NCBI GenBank assembly: GCA_009363875.1
Contig: CM018685.1
Coordinates: 54,819,087-54,883,086 of the forward strand
DNA: 64,000 bases
DNA from: Mikania micrantha
Lineage: Eukaryota > Streptophyta > Magnoliopsida > Asterales > Asteraceae
Direction: 5' to 3'
Of the stretch, positions 23,263-34,436 are shown in pieces; position 1 is the first letter of the stretch, and every line of letters begins with the position of its first letter. The position numbers and the translations under genes are program-made. Under the pieces are notes generated by a model that was not told the DNA's origin, did no database searches, and saw only the letters and a program-made list of their open reading frames with translations.

Positions 23263-23333
23263 TACTAATTATGGTAATTATAGCATGACCTTAAAGACTA
23301 CTAATTATGGTAATTATAGCATGACCTTAAAGG
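23263..23333. repeat. 36-bp tandem duplication
   Basis: A segment containing ACTAATTATGGTAATTATAG and GCATGACCTTAAAG occurs twice in tandem with 36-bp period and no visible mismatch. Confidence 0.85.
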
Positions 23334-23422
23334 TAATAATTGCGTCAACTAATGAGATACTCTTTTAGGAGTATTAACATATCAAATAATTAATTCAAAA
23401 CATATACACAAGGTATAATGTG

Positions 23423-24312
23423 TGTTGGATCGGGTTGATTGATCTAAACAACACTTTACAAGTATTTCTCTAATACAATCTAACAGATGCGGAAGGTTTG
23501 TTAGAAGGATCTCACAAACACTCAAACGATGAACAAATAATCTTTGAATAACAATAAGAACACAAGAGTAAATTTAAGCTCAAAGATATATTTCTCTCAA
23601 AGTATTACAAGTGTTGAAAACAGACAAGCACACTTAACAGGTTTACAATGAGAGGTTATATAGCTAAGGCTACAACCGTATACACGTAGGAATACAAGTT
23701 GGGTATACTAGACAATACATAAAGTAAAGCTTATTCTAGTATATTGAGTGTCTTAACAGGCTAAGACACTTACTTACAATCATTACAAATATAGACATTG
23801 ACTTTACAAAGACTAGTTAAATACAAAAGGCATTTAATGTTGTTGATCTTCAAGGCTTCAGATGATCTTTTGCATTTAATGCTGAGGAAGGGAAGTAAGG
23901 TGCTGTCTGACTATAGGTATGATCTTTTTGTATTTAATCAGACCAGCATGTCTTGTGTCAGTCCCTTTTGTACTAAGAAAGTAATCAGCTACAGTCTTTG
24001 TCTGAGGATAAACCTCGGAAGTCCTTGTCTTTATCTTTGGTGTGAAGGAGAGTCTTCAGAAGTTGTCAGTCTTCGGAAGTCTTTAATTCTTCAGAAGCTT
24101 TATGTCTTCGGAAGTTATGAAGCTTTATCTTCTAAGTACCAATCTTCCGAAGTGTTTGTTTTGTACAGCCTTCAGTAGGAGTGAGTTACTCTTCGGAAGC
24201 AATGCTGCTTCCGAATACGAACTCCTTCCTTCCGAAGGCTGCTTGTCTGTGTAGTCTCTATACTTAGACAAATTTGAAGTTTGGTGAGCATCAGCCTTTA
24301 TTAGTCTTTATA
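23423..24312 (-). repeat. 3' LTR of Sirevirus element 1
   Basis: 890 bp, bounded (minus strand) by a TGTAAAG-type start, here mutated to TATAAAG, and CCAACA. U3 contains seven CTTCNGAAG motifs within about 24055-24240. A TATATAA box lies near 23656 on the minus strand, downstream of them. The polypurine tract is immediately beyond at ~24313-24325. Confidence 0.9.
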
Positions 24313-24325
24313 GTCTCCCCCTAGG
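24313..24325 (-). other. Polypurine tract of Sirevirus element 1
   Basis: The minus strand reads CCTAGGGGGAGA directly next to the 3' LTR, the expected plus-strand priming site. Element 2 has the same run at about 52910-52921. Confidence 0.75.
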
Positions 24326-24344
24326 CTGATGCTACCAAAACTTC

Positions 24345-27300
24345 CTATGGAATTCTCCTTACAATTTTCTCTCCCCTCAGGACTTGAGCCCTTGCTTTTA
24401 CCCATCTGAGTGCTTGCCTCCCTTCTGATCCATTGTCTGGATTTTCAAGAGGGAGGTTTTCCAGATCAAAAACAAAGGGAGCAGCAAGCACAAACAGTTG
24501 TGGTAAATCCAAAACCTTTATTCCTCCATTGAGCAGAGTGAGAGTAAACTCTTTGTGTACTATATTGTAGCTCCACTTTACAACAGGAACGTAGGTACGA
24601 TGATGCTTTAGATCATAGAGGTCTTTTGGATGTTCTTTGGGCATTGAGGCTGCTGGTTTGGCTTTTGGTCCTGGGGAGGTGACTCTGGCTCAGAGTCAGA
24701 GGAGATGGCAGATGTTCTCTTTTTCTTCCTGGCTATGCTATTTCTTCTTCTGAATCTTGGTTTGTCTTTAGCAGTAGCTTGACTCCTCTGATCTCTGGCC
24801 TGCTGTACTTCCACATTTGAGCCCACTGCTGTACCTGTTGTTGCAGTGGGCTGTGGACCAGCATCCTCAGTTGTTAAGGCCTCTCTCCTCCCCTCATTAA
24901 CTACTGTTTGTTGTTTTCTTGCAGTCTGTTTACCCTTCTTTATCTTGAACATTGAAGAGATAGGCATGTTATCCATGGAGGGACTTGTTGGAGGAGAGGC
25001 TTGTTCTTCCTTAGGGTTTTGGGGGAACATGTTGGGGAACATGGCTTTAGTAACTTCCCCACACATGACTTCTTCTCCCTCTCTGATCCCTGCACCAGAG
25101 AGGGAAAACTCTATCCTTGCTCCTCCCCCTAAACCTAAGCCTCTAATTAGGCTTGCCTTTTGAGCCCGTATCTGCTGAATTGAAGGCAACTCACCTCTGG
25201 CTACTTTAGCCTTGATATCTCGAATGTGCATATCCATGGTTGAGTTCTTCATAGGGCCTAACTGCCGAGCATGGAAGCGGTATTCTACTAAGAAGGCTTT
25301 CAGGCTGTCTCTGTAAGCCTTATCCCTCTGTGTCTTTGTGAGTTTCTTTTGGGCTTTTGATGCAGCAGCTGCCTGTTCCTGCTGCTGCACCTTTTCCAGC
25401 TCGGCAGCCATCTGAGACACCGACCAGAGCAATACTTCATCGAAATCATATCCCTTCTCTTCAAGTAGAGCAGAGAGTCTGATCCGCTCTTCATCTTGTG
25501 CAGTGTCTGGTCGGCCCTTCCTTTTTTTTGGAATCCTCTCCTCTTGTTCAGCTTCCTCCTCTGTGGTTAGTTTTCTTTTTCCTTTGTCATCTGCTGTTAG
25601 TTTTACCCCAGAGGAAATGGATCCTGTTGCCTCACCAGCTGGTTTTGTAACTTCACCAGCTGGTTCATTGGCAAGTAGCTCCTCTGTGGAGGAAACATCT
25701 AATATGACTGGGCCTTCGGAAGCAGCTGCAGCTTCGAAGTTAACCTTAGCATTCACTGCCTCCTCCAGTTGACCAACCACCTTAGATGATTCCTTATTAG
25801 TCTCCACACAGAGCTCAAGATTGGAGGAGAGGTCTTCTTCAGCCATTGTCTCAGAAGGAGACACAAGTGCCAAGGAGATAGGTTGTTCTTGATTTGGTTC
25901 TTCTATGGCATCCTGGGCTGTAGTGTTATCAGGAGACTTAGTCCCAGAAGGGGACACAGGTTCCATGGAGATGAAGGGTTGTTCTTGAGTAGTTTCCTCC
26001 ATGGCAACCTGAGTTGCAGTCTCAGCAGGGGACTGAGGTTCCAAGGAGACATGTGTTGTATCTTGGTGGGTCTCTTTGGCAACCTCTGTAGCCTCAGAAG
26101 AAGAAGAAGAAGAAGAGGAAGTAGTAGAGTCATGAAAGTAAGTGCTCAAGAATTCATCCCATTCATTAGTTAGAGTGACTATTGATGGGTTGGATTCTTG
26201 TGCAAGTTCCTCTTCTCTTGCTTCTGGTCCTGACCCTGCCAATGTCACCTTCTCCCCCTTTTTGGTAGAATCAGGGGAAACATAGGTAGTTGTAGCAGGA
26301 TTAGGATGGAAGGGTGTTAGTATCACTGGGGGACGCCTCTTGAGGTCCAGAATAGTAGCATCTTTGTTCTGGATCTCAAGCCGCAGGGTAGCAGCCTCAG
26401 CTTCCAGGTTAGCTACCCTTGCTTGAAGAGTTGTGATGATGGCCGTCAATTCCTGTACATTGGTGCCCTCATCCACATGAGTGGAATCACTGGGCGATGG
26501 AGTCCTGAGCCCAGCTCCAGCACCTCCACCACCAGCTGTGGTTTCTTGGCACCCTGGATTCCCTTCATTGAGAAGGGCTTCAAAGAAGTCCTCCCCAACA
26601 AAGGTTGCCGCATGTGAGGTCCTAGTGCCTGTACCACTGTCCTGTAGATCTTGATTAAGATCAACAGTAGTGGCAGCCTCACTTGCATTTACCCCTTCAG
26701 AACTATTGGGGCCAACCTCTGACATAATAGGCTCTGGGTCAGGGAACCTAGCCTGTAACTGTGTCACCACTCTCATTAGTGTTTGGGTAATAGGAGAGAG
26801 TGGTTCCTCCACAGCTACAGTAGATGTTCCTTGAGCCAGGGTAATAGTATGGGTGGGGGCATTTCTGGATGGTAAGAGCCTCGAGACTTGGGAGACAGTC
26901 TCTGATCTAAGGGAGTTGCTTCATCAGAAACAGACTCAATAACAGGGGTATCCCTTTGGATATTCTCAGGTATGTGTTGTGACATACTCTGAGGACTTTC
27001 TGGCTGGTTAAGGGCATCCACAGGTTTAAGAGGAACAACCTGTGGTGTAATTATAGGTGTGGTTTGCACCTGAGGTGGAACTGTGCCCAGATCAGTTCTT
27101 TTCACCTTTTTCTTGATAGGTTCAGAAGAAGGGGCCTGTGCAGCTGTAGAGAGCTGCACAGGGGTTCGTTTGCGTTTGTAGGTTATCTTTAAAGGGTGTG
27201 GAACAGAGGTGGAAGGTGTGGGTTCAGCATCTGTGGGTGCAACAGAGCTGTCACCTTCTGGAGTAAGCATCTCCATAGAAGGAAGAAGAGGAGTGAAATT

Positions 27301-28014
27301 TCCAGAAAACTGGACACTCGTCTTCTTCAATTGAAAAAAAACCTTGGAAGTGACCAAGGGGATTTTGTATATATTCCCAGAGAGGGAGAGGGCAGATCCT
27401 AACTCACCATAGAAGAGTTGCTGCAAAAATCTGGGATACATACAGAACTTCGTTGGTGACGAAATATTGTCAACCAAATTATTAAATATAAAAGCAGAAA
27501 AGTTAAAAGTTTGGTTTGAAACCAAGCCATGAATAGGAGAGGCTAAGTCAGATGGAACTTGATCCCAACCTCCGGTTTTATTAGAAAGACAGTGCAAAAA
27601 CAAATGTATGAGATACTTGTAATTATAGGACACTCTACCCTTCAAATAAGTTGTTGAAGGGAGAGGACCTTCGTACCCCATGGACCTGAAGGTCACTGCT
27701 ACCTCATCCTTAGTGAATAAGACCCTTCCCCCGGCATCACAGAGTTGAAGATGCCGACAGATGGTCTCCATTGTGATAGAAATGGGATGAGCATCAATGG
27801 TGGCATTCAAAATCCGACCATTGGGAGATGAAGAGACCGAACATGACGCCGAAAATTGTTGGTGATGAGATTCATACACCAAGGGCTTAACAGTGAGAGC
27901 AAAATTATACCTGCTCCTTTGAAGAAAGGAGATAATCGGTGCGAAATCAGCGTCATGTTCCGCTGATAACTCCGCTGATAGGTTGTGAGCAGGTTTGAAG
28001 GGAAGAAGAGCCAT
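24345..28014 (-). pseudogene. Extra ORF in envelope position of Sirevirus element 1 (ORFx)
   Basis: It begins at ATG 28014. The first ~200 residues are a conserved globular-looking domain (HDADFAPIISFL, CRHLQLCDAGG, YNYKYLIHLFLHCLS, MYPRFLQQLF). From memory this matches retroelement proteins of Asteraceae often labelled synaptobrevin/longin-like. A low-complexity Pro/Ser/Thr/Glu region, a coiled coil (LQARVANLEAEAATLRLEI) and basic clusters (KKKVKR, PKKRKG, RKKKR) follow. A one-base deletion near 26853-26860 splits it into 28014-26815 and 26812-24608. Another near 24671-24680 moves the C-terminus to 24644-24345. Uninterrupted it would exceed 1,100 residues. I see no signal peptide or membrane helix, so the position is that of an envelope gene but the protein does not look like one. 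Confidence 0.75.
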
Positions 28015-28614
28015 GGTGATCGACGGTTTTTAGGTTAGGGGTCGACGGTTTTTAGGTTAGATTTGAAGATGAAAGCAATTCGAAATAAAACGGTGAGAGA
28101 AGATGAAAGAGCGGGAGACCTTTTATACCTTCGGATGTCAGTATTTAATATAGAAGCACATTAAATTTTGAGATCCGAATGTCAGAAAAAGTTCTTCCGA
28201 ATACAGCTCATTTATTATTCAAAATTTTCTAAGTACAAAGGTCTTCCGATAGGTTATGTATCGGAAGAGGTTTATGAGACCAAGAATGTTCTTCGGAAGA
28301 TACTTACTTCCGAAGAATATACAAGTATATCATCCGAAGTGTATCTTCTGAAGACTTAGATAAATTCATCTCAATTGTTTTTCGGAAGACACTTTCTTCT
28401 GAATAGAAGATTCAGAAGATTTTGCTTCCGAAGTTATAATGTATCGGAAGTTTAAGACTTCAGAAGGAAAGTTATCTTCTGAAGTGTGACATCTTCCGAC
28501 CTAAGGAAGGACTAATGCTTCCAAAGACTTAAACTATCTTCTGAAGAGTAATTACTCGTCAAAAGATACTTTAAGTTTATCTTCCGAAGAATTATTCATT
28601 CCTTATTGATTCAT
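28015..28614 (-). promoter_or_regulatory. Spacer with CTTCNGAAG array and internal TATA box
   Basis: Between the pol stop and the extra ORF at least eight CTTCNGAAG 9-mers (N = any base, palindromic) and further near-matches lie in 28140-28590. On the minus strand they are followed by TATAAAA at 28127-28121, 107 bases before the ATG at 28014. The same motif is repeated upstream of the LTR TATA box. This suggests a second promoter for the extra ORF. Element 2 has the same layout (56607-57206). Function is inferred. Confidence 0.5.
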
Positions 28615-31544
28615 TTACTCAAAGTTAATCATGCCAATGGCTGTTATTAAATACCTGAATCTTCCTTCATCAAATGCCTTGGTGAAAAGATTAGCCAGAT
28701 TGTGCTCTGTATCAACTTTAACTAGATGAATCAACTTCTTTTCTGCACAGTCTCTGATGAAATGATACCTAATGTCAATGTGTTTGGTCTTTGAATGCTT
28801 GACAGGATTGTTGGTGATGGAGATTGGACTTGAATTGTCTATTTGTATAGGAGTATTGATCAGCTCTACTCCATAATCCTTCATTTGATTTTGAATCCAT
28901 ATAACATGTGCACAGCAACTTGAAGCAGCTATGTATTCTGCCTCTGCAGTAGAGGTAGAGACACATGATTGTTTCTTGCATTGCCAAGACACAATTCTGG
29001 ATCCAAGAAATTGACACCCTCCTGATGTGGATTTCTTGCTGATGTTACAACCTCCATAATCACTGTCAGTATAAGCCATAAACTGAAAGTCCTCATTTCT
29101 AGGATACCACAATCCTAGACCTTGTGCTCCTTTGAGGTATCTAAAGATTCTCTTCACTGCCAGCATATGTGAGACTTTGGGATTGGCCTGAAATCTTGCG
29201 CACAGGCAAGTTGCAAACATTATATCAGGCCTGCTTGCTGTGAGATACATCAAGGAACCTATCATTGCTCTGTATTGATGTTGATCAACATCCTCCCCCT
29301 CAAGGTCAGGGCTAAGAGATGTTGTCTTGGACATTGGAGTTCCTAGAGCTTTGCAATCAATCAGCTTGAATCTTTCAAGAATGTCCTTGACATACTTTGA
29401 TTGACTAATGAAAATCCCTGTAGGAGTTTGTTTTACTTGAAGTCCAAGAAAGAATGTGAGTTCTTCCATTGAACTCATTTCAAAGTTAGACTTCATGAGT
29501 GATTCAAAGTCCTTGTAGAGAGATTCATCAGTGGAACCAAAGATAATGTCATCAACATAGATCTGTACAAGCATGATATGTTGATTGGACTTCTTGAAAA
29601 AGAGAGTTTTATCAATTGTCCCTCTCTTGAAGTGATTAGCCAGTAGAAAAGAAGACAAGGTTTCATACCATTTTCTGGGCGCTTGATGCAGCCCATATAA
29701 AGCTTTATCAAGCTTACAGACATGATCAGGAAACCTTGGATCCTCAAAACCAGGAGGCTGACACACATATACCTCTTCATCAATTCTTCCATACAGAAAG
29801 GCACTCTTTACATCCATTTGAAATACTTTGAAGTTCTTGGCAGCTACAAAGGCTAAAAATATTCCGATTGCTTCAATTCTTGCAACCGGGGCAAAAACTT
29901 CATCATAGTCAATGCCTTCTTCCTGTGTATACCCCTGAACAACTAACCTTGCCTTATTCTTGATGACCACTCCCTTGTCATCCTTCTTGTTTCTGAAAAC
30001 CCATTTTGTTCCAATTGGATACTTACCCTTAGGTAAAGGACAAAGCTTCCAAACACCTTGTCTTTCAAATTGAAGAAGCTCCTCCTACATGGCTTCTACC
30101 CAACTGTTGTCCTTCAATGCCTCAGCAACTTTCTTTGGTTTTATTTGGGATAAAAAGCAAGAAAACAAACATATGTTTGCTTCATGCATAGAGCTTCTAG
30201 TTCTGACTCCTTCTTCAGCATTACCAATGATGTTCTCAGCTGGATGAGTATTGTGAATTCGAGTTCTTGGAACTACATCCAGTGGAGAAGCCAAATTCAG
30301 CGTAAGTGACTCAAGGTTAGGAAGTACTACCTCAAGTTGAATTTCTGGCATATCTTGTGATCTTTGAGTTTGGACTGTTGTGGGAAAACTTTCTCTGGAA
30401 GAAGTTTCCAGAGTGTTTGTTACAGCTGAAGGACTCACATTGTCTCCTTGATTCAATGGAACTGAAGTAGATTCACTCAAAGGAACAACATGAGATGTGT
30501 TCACTGTCTCGGACTGAGACACATCATTCTGTGCTGAAGTGGATTCTGCCAAGATTTGTCTTGAAGCTATTGGCAGTTCAACACGAAAGTCTTTTTCTCT
30601 TGTGGACTGGGAGGAGCCTATAGTAGTTGACTGGAATTCTGGAACAAACTCTTTCACAAGATTAAATGCAGATGTAAAGCTATCAAGATCAAATAGCCAA
30701 TCAGGACCAGTTCCAGGCTTATTGATAGTATGTTCATTAAACTGAACATTTGCAGACTCTTCAATAATTCTGGAAGCTTTGGTATTTAGGAAGAATACCC
30801 TGGTATACCGAGAGAAATCATCAGTTACCACCAAGCAGTATGACTTTCTACCAAGACTTTTTACATTTGTGGGGCCAAACAAGTCCATATGAAGCAAATG
30901 CAGGACTGTGGTTATAGAATTTATCTCCTTGGCATGATGAGATGACTTGTGCTGCTTACCTTTTAAGCATGCAACACATTTATCAACACATATGAATTCC
31001 TTTGTTGGTAAACCAGTTACTAAGTTATTTTTGACAAGTTTATTCATATTTTTGAGGTTTACATGACAAAGTCTTCTATGCCAAAAAGATGATTCATCAA
31101 GTGAAGCTTTTGAGACAAAGCAGCTTATATTACTGAGAGGTGCAGCTGTGCTCATGTCTAGCATATACATGTTGTTTCTTCTTGGAGCTCTGAGCAGAAT
31201 TTGATCATTTGGAACCACAAATCCTGGTTTCAGTACAATGCATTCATGCTCAGTAAATAACATGTTGTGCTTCTCATCACACACCTGAGATACACTCAGT
31301 AAATTGTAGTTTAGTTCTTTCACAAAATGCACATTCTCAAATCTTACCTTGCCATTAGTGATTGCGCCCCTACCTGTGATATATCCTCCCAGTGGATCAC
31401 TTCCAAAAGCAACACACCCGCCAAAGAATGTTCAAACTTATGTAGGTGAGTCTTATTGCCTGTCATGTGCCTGGAACAGCCACTGTCAACTATCCACAAG
31501 TTGCTCTTTGATTCCTGCTGTCCCTGCACATGACCAGAAGTGAA
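28615..31544 (-). pseudogene. copia pol of Sirevirus element 1 (PR-IN-RT-RNase H), broken
   Basis: Protease motif WIVDSGCSRHMTG near 31495. The integrase zinc region (HRRLCHVN...CVACLKGKQHK) is near 31085-30960, and the first catalytic Asp is in VVTDDFS. The following 169 codons, including the second Asp and the Glu, are missing in frame (junction 30778-30781). RT with YVDDIIFGS near 29545 and RNase H (AYTDSDYGG; STAEAEYIA) are open for 451 codons at 29970-28615. Lesions: a one-base deletion near 31425 and CAG-to-TAG at 30085-30087. The enzyme would copy RNA to DNA in virus-like particles and insert it into chromatin, but this copy cannot integrate. Confidence 0.88.
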
Positions 31545-31547
31545 TTA
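31545..31547 (-). other. In-frame gag-pol stop codon (TAA), element 1
   Basis: The last gag residues (V-P-I-R-N) are followed by TAA and then, in the same frame, by the pol leader ending in protease DSG. The same TAA is at 60647-60649 in element 2. A single stop at this boundary suggests readthrough as the way to make less Pol than Gag. Confidence 0.55.
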
Positions 31548-34347
31548 GTTTCTGATGGGAACCCGAGCCCATGTGGTCTTGGGTTTTCCATTAGCATCAT
31601 TGTAAGTAAATTTCTTTGACATCATCTTAGGTGGGACAGATGATGTGCTTGTTGTTGGTGGGACTGGTGATTGAACAGATGGTTCAGTTATTTCCTTTTT
31701 CTTCCATATCTGTTTTATTTTTAAGTTTTTCGGAAGAATTTGCTTCTTCTGACAGTCATCGGAAGCGCCGTTTGCCTTCCCTTCCGATGACTTGGTTTTT
31801 GCTGACCAGTTGGCCTTTGCTTCCGAAGTTTTTCTTCTTCTTCCGAAGGGAAAAGATTTCTTTGGTTTGTAGGAAGTCTTCTTGTTATGCGCTTCCGATG
31901 TTCTTTACCCTCGGAAGCCTTTCTTTCCTGGTCTTCCGAACCATTCTTTTCGGAAGCCTTCTTATACTGATTATCAGAAGTGATTGCTTCCGATAGTTTC
32001 TTTTCAAAACCCCTCTTGACTTGTTTCTTCCGACTATCAGAGGTACTAGCTTCTGATACTTTATTGACTGGGTTTCTTCCTTGTTCTTCCGAAGAAGAAG
32101 ATGACCTGCTCCAACTTTTCTTCTTTTCTCTCTCTATCCTCTCAGAAAATATTATACTTCTTGGATTGTATAAGCAATCCGCAACAAAGTGATTTTTATC
32201 ACCACACATCAGACATACAGTCTGATTGTTTATAATTTGTTTATGCTGATTTGGTTGATGGAATGTGAGCTTTGATTCACAGCAGAAGATGGTTTGGATT
32301 TTCCAACAGACTTGTTAGCTTGATGATTTACCAGTTTTCCTGAAAAACTAGCCTTTCTCTCTTTTGACCTACCCCTTTTGGACTTGTCTGATGGACAAGT
32401 AACATACTCATCTGAAGAGATATCCCCATTTTGAATGTTTGTAGGCCTGTCAAAAACTGATTGATTTTTCTTGGTTTTCTTAGATCTTTTATTAGATTTC
32501 AAGACCTGTTTTTCTTTTACTGGTTTAATAGGAACATCATCCTCATCTGAGCATGTTGAGGTACATGGGTTTAGATCAGAAAAATTATCAGTTTGAACCA
32601 CCTTGAGTATATCCAATTCCTCATCATACACAAGGTTAACTACTGGTTTACACCTAACATCCCTAATGGGAGTGTAGGCCGATGGAGGCTCCACTTTGTT
32701 ATAACCCAAACCAGCTCCATTTTTATTTACCAGTTCAGTTGTGCTGCTCATTCTGAAAAGCTTTTCATACTTTTCACCTTGGCTTAAAAACTTATCTCTA
32801 TAAGACTCAGCCAATACAAGTTCAGTCTTGGCAGTGGTTAATCTTTCTAAAAGATTGTTAATTTGACACTGTTTGTTAGTGTCTTCATGTTTTAAGCTAG
32901 AAATGGTCTTTTCCATTTCTTCAATCTTTTCTTTGTAGTTTCTTTCACATTCAGAAAAATTTGCCTTGACTACTTGTAATGACTCAAGTTCATTACAGAG
33001 TTGAGAGTTTATTCTTTTAAAAACATTTAACTTCTCTAAGCATTTAGAGGTACACATGTCATCAGTTACCTTGAATGAGGAAGTAGAATCATTTGCCATC
33101 AGTGCACTGTTTGAAATGGAAGCATCCTCCGCTTGAAAGCTCCAGTATGCAAAATCTTGTTCTGCAATGTTTGCATTGTTTGTTGAGCTTGATGGTCTTT
33201 GTTGTGGTTACCCAAAGGTAGATGGCTGAGTTCCTGTGGACTTGCATTCTCTGGCAAAGTGACCTAATTGTTGGCAGTTGAAACATTTGAGCTTGGACTT
33301 ATCAAGACCAAACCCAGTTTTCATATTGTGCTTTTTGGACTGCCTTCCAGTTCTCTGATAGAACTTCTTCGCTCGATAGGAGATCATGGCCATCTGATAA
33401 TTGATGTCCATCTCCTCTAAATCATCTGCAGGAATGCCATCTAAGTCTTCTTGGCAAAGATGAAAGTAGTTAGTTTCCTCAGCCATGAGAGCTCATTGTC
33501 CAGAGGTTAGAGGTGGAATTGGGTTTGTGAAGGAATTTAAGTGTGTAGATGATTGAGTTGAGGTTGTGGCAAGAGGTGTGGAAGTAGGGTGGTATATGGG
33601 TGGATAACTCTGGTAAGGAGGGTTGTTGATGGGTGCATAGAGTGCGGCTGAACCAGAGTTTACATGTAACGATTCAGGTTCCTGAGCATCTATCTCCATC
33701 TGGTATGCACTGAGTATACCAAACAACTCACTAAGTTTCAAGGTCCTTAGATGTTTTGTTCTTCTGATGGCAACAGAATAGATATTCCAAGCATGTGGAA
33801 GTGATCTAAGAAATTTCCTGATCACATCCTGGTTTTCCATTTTGACACCTGCAGCAACCAACTCATCAACAAGTTGGACATACCTTAGATATTGAGAAGT
33901 CATCTTCTCATTATTCTGTTGACAGAAGTTCTCAAACTTCTGTTTCAGCATATCTTTCTTGTTTTCCTTGACATCTTCAGAACCTTCATACATCTGCTGT
34001 AGTGAGTTCCACAACTCTTGAGCAGATTTGCATTTCTTGAATGCATGTATGATTGAGTTTGGAATGGCCATTTGGATAAGCCACAATGCTTTCGAATCCA
34101 CTTCCATTCTTTTGTAGTCTTCATCAGAATAGAGAGCCGGATCTTTAGGCACAGGAGCTCCACCCGCGCCAGCAGCAGGAACAGTCGGGACAAAAGGTCC
34201 TTCAAGAACTGATTTCCAAAGTTTGAAGTCCTGATTCCTGATGAAAGCTTCCATTCTAACTTTCCAAGTGTCGTAGTCTTCTGGAGTGAACATTGGTGGC
34301 TTGTTGAGAGTATCATTTTCTGTATCGTGTTTGTTAAGTGCAGCCAT
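31545..34347 (-). pseudogene. Sirevirus gag, element 1, broken
   Basis: Starts at ATG 34347. The N-terminal capsid-like domain (UBN2/copia gag type; LWLIQMAIPNSIIHAF, LWNSLQQMYEGSEDVKENK) is open to 33493. A CCHC knuckle (CFNCQQLGHFAREC) follows near 33290-33240, then a long coiled coil (~33060-32740), a Lys/Ser-rich region and a second knuckle (CGDKNHFVADC, ~32205-32170). It ends at TAA 31545-31547, directly in frame with pol. Lesions: GGA-to-TGA at 33493-33495, CAA-to-TAA at 33208-33210, and one-base deletions near 32255 and 31910. Gag forms the particle and binds RNA. Confidence 0.85.
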
Positions 34348-34436
34348 TTGAACAAATATACAGAATATGGGTTCTTGTGGTAGTGAGATTTAAGAAGAAA
34401 TGAAACTGGTAACTTAAGGATGGTTAGTCACTTAAG

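Larger units (their letters stand above)
22023..23422. other. Intergenic with microsatellite and repeat debris
   Basis: AT-rich. It holds the ACAT microsatellite (22391-22571), a stretch with GGCTCGGTTTGTAAACGGGTC and AACAAACATG near 22630-22735 that looks like a decayed DNA-transposon end, and a 36-bp tandem duplication at 23263-23333. No gene was seen; ORFs over the microsatellite are artefacts. Confidence 0.5.

Noticed and set aside
24345..28014. Calling the extra Sirevirus ORF a synaptobrevin/longin or an envelope protein
   Set aside because: The database-style label is likely an annotation accident, and no signal peptide, fusion peptide or membrane helix is visible.
28140..28590. CTTCNGAAG array as heat-shock elements
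   Set aside because: Heat-shock elements need TTC and GAA two bases apart; here the gap is one base in every unit.
31631..32192. Plus-strand ORFs over Sirevirus gag and other antisense ORFs (e.g. 25503-26173, 30539-30745, 60847-61265)
   Set aside because: They are antisense shadows of the minus-strand retroelement genes.
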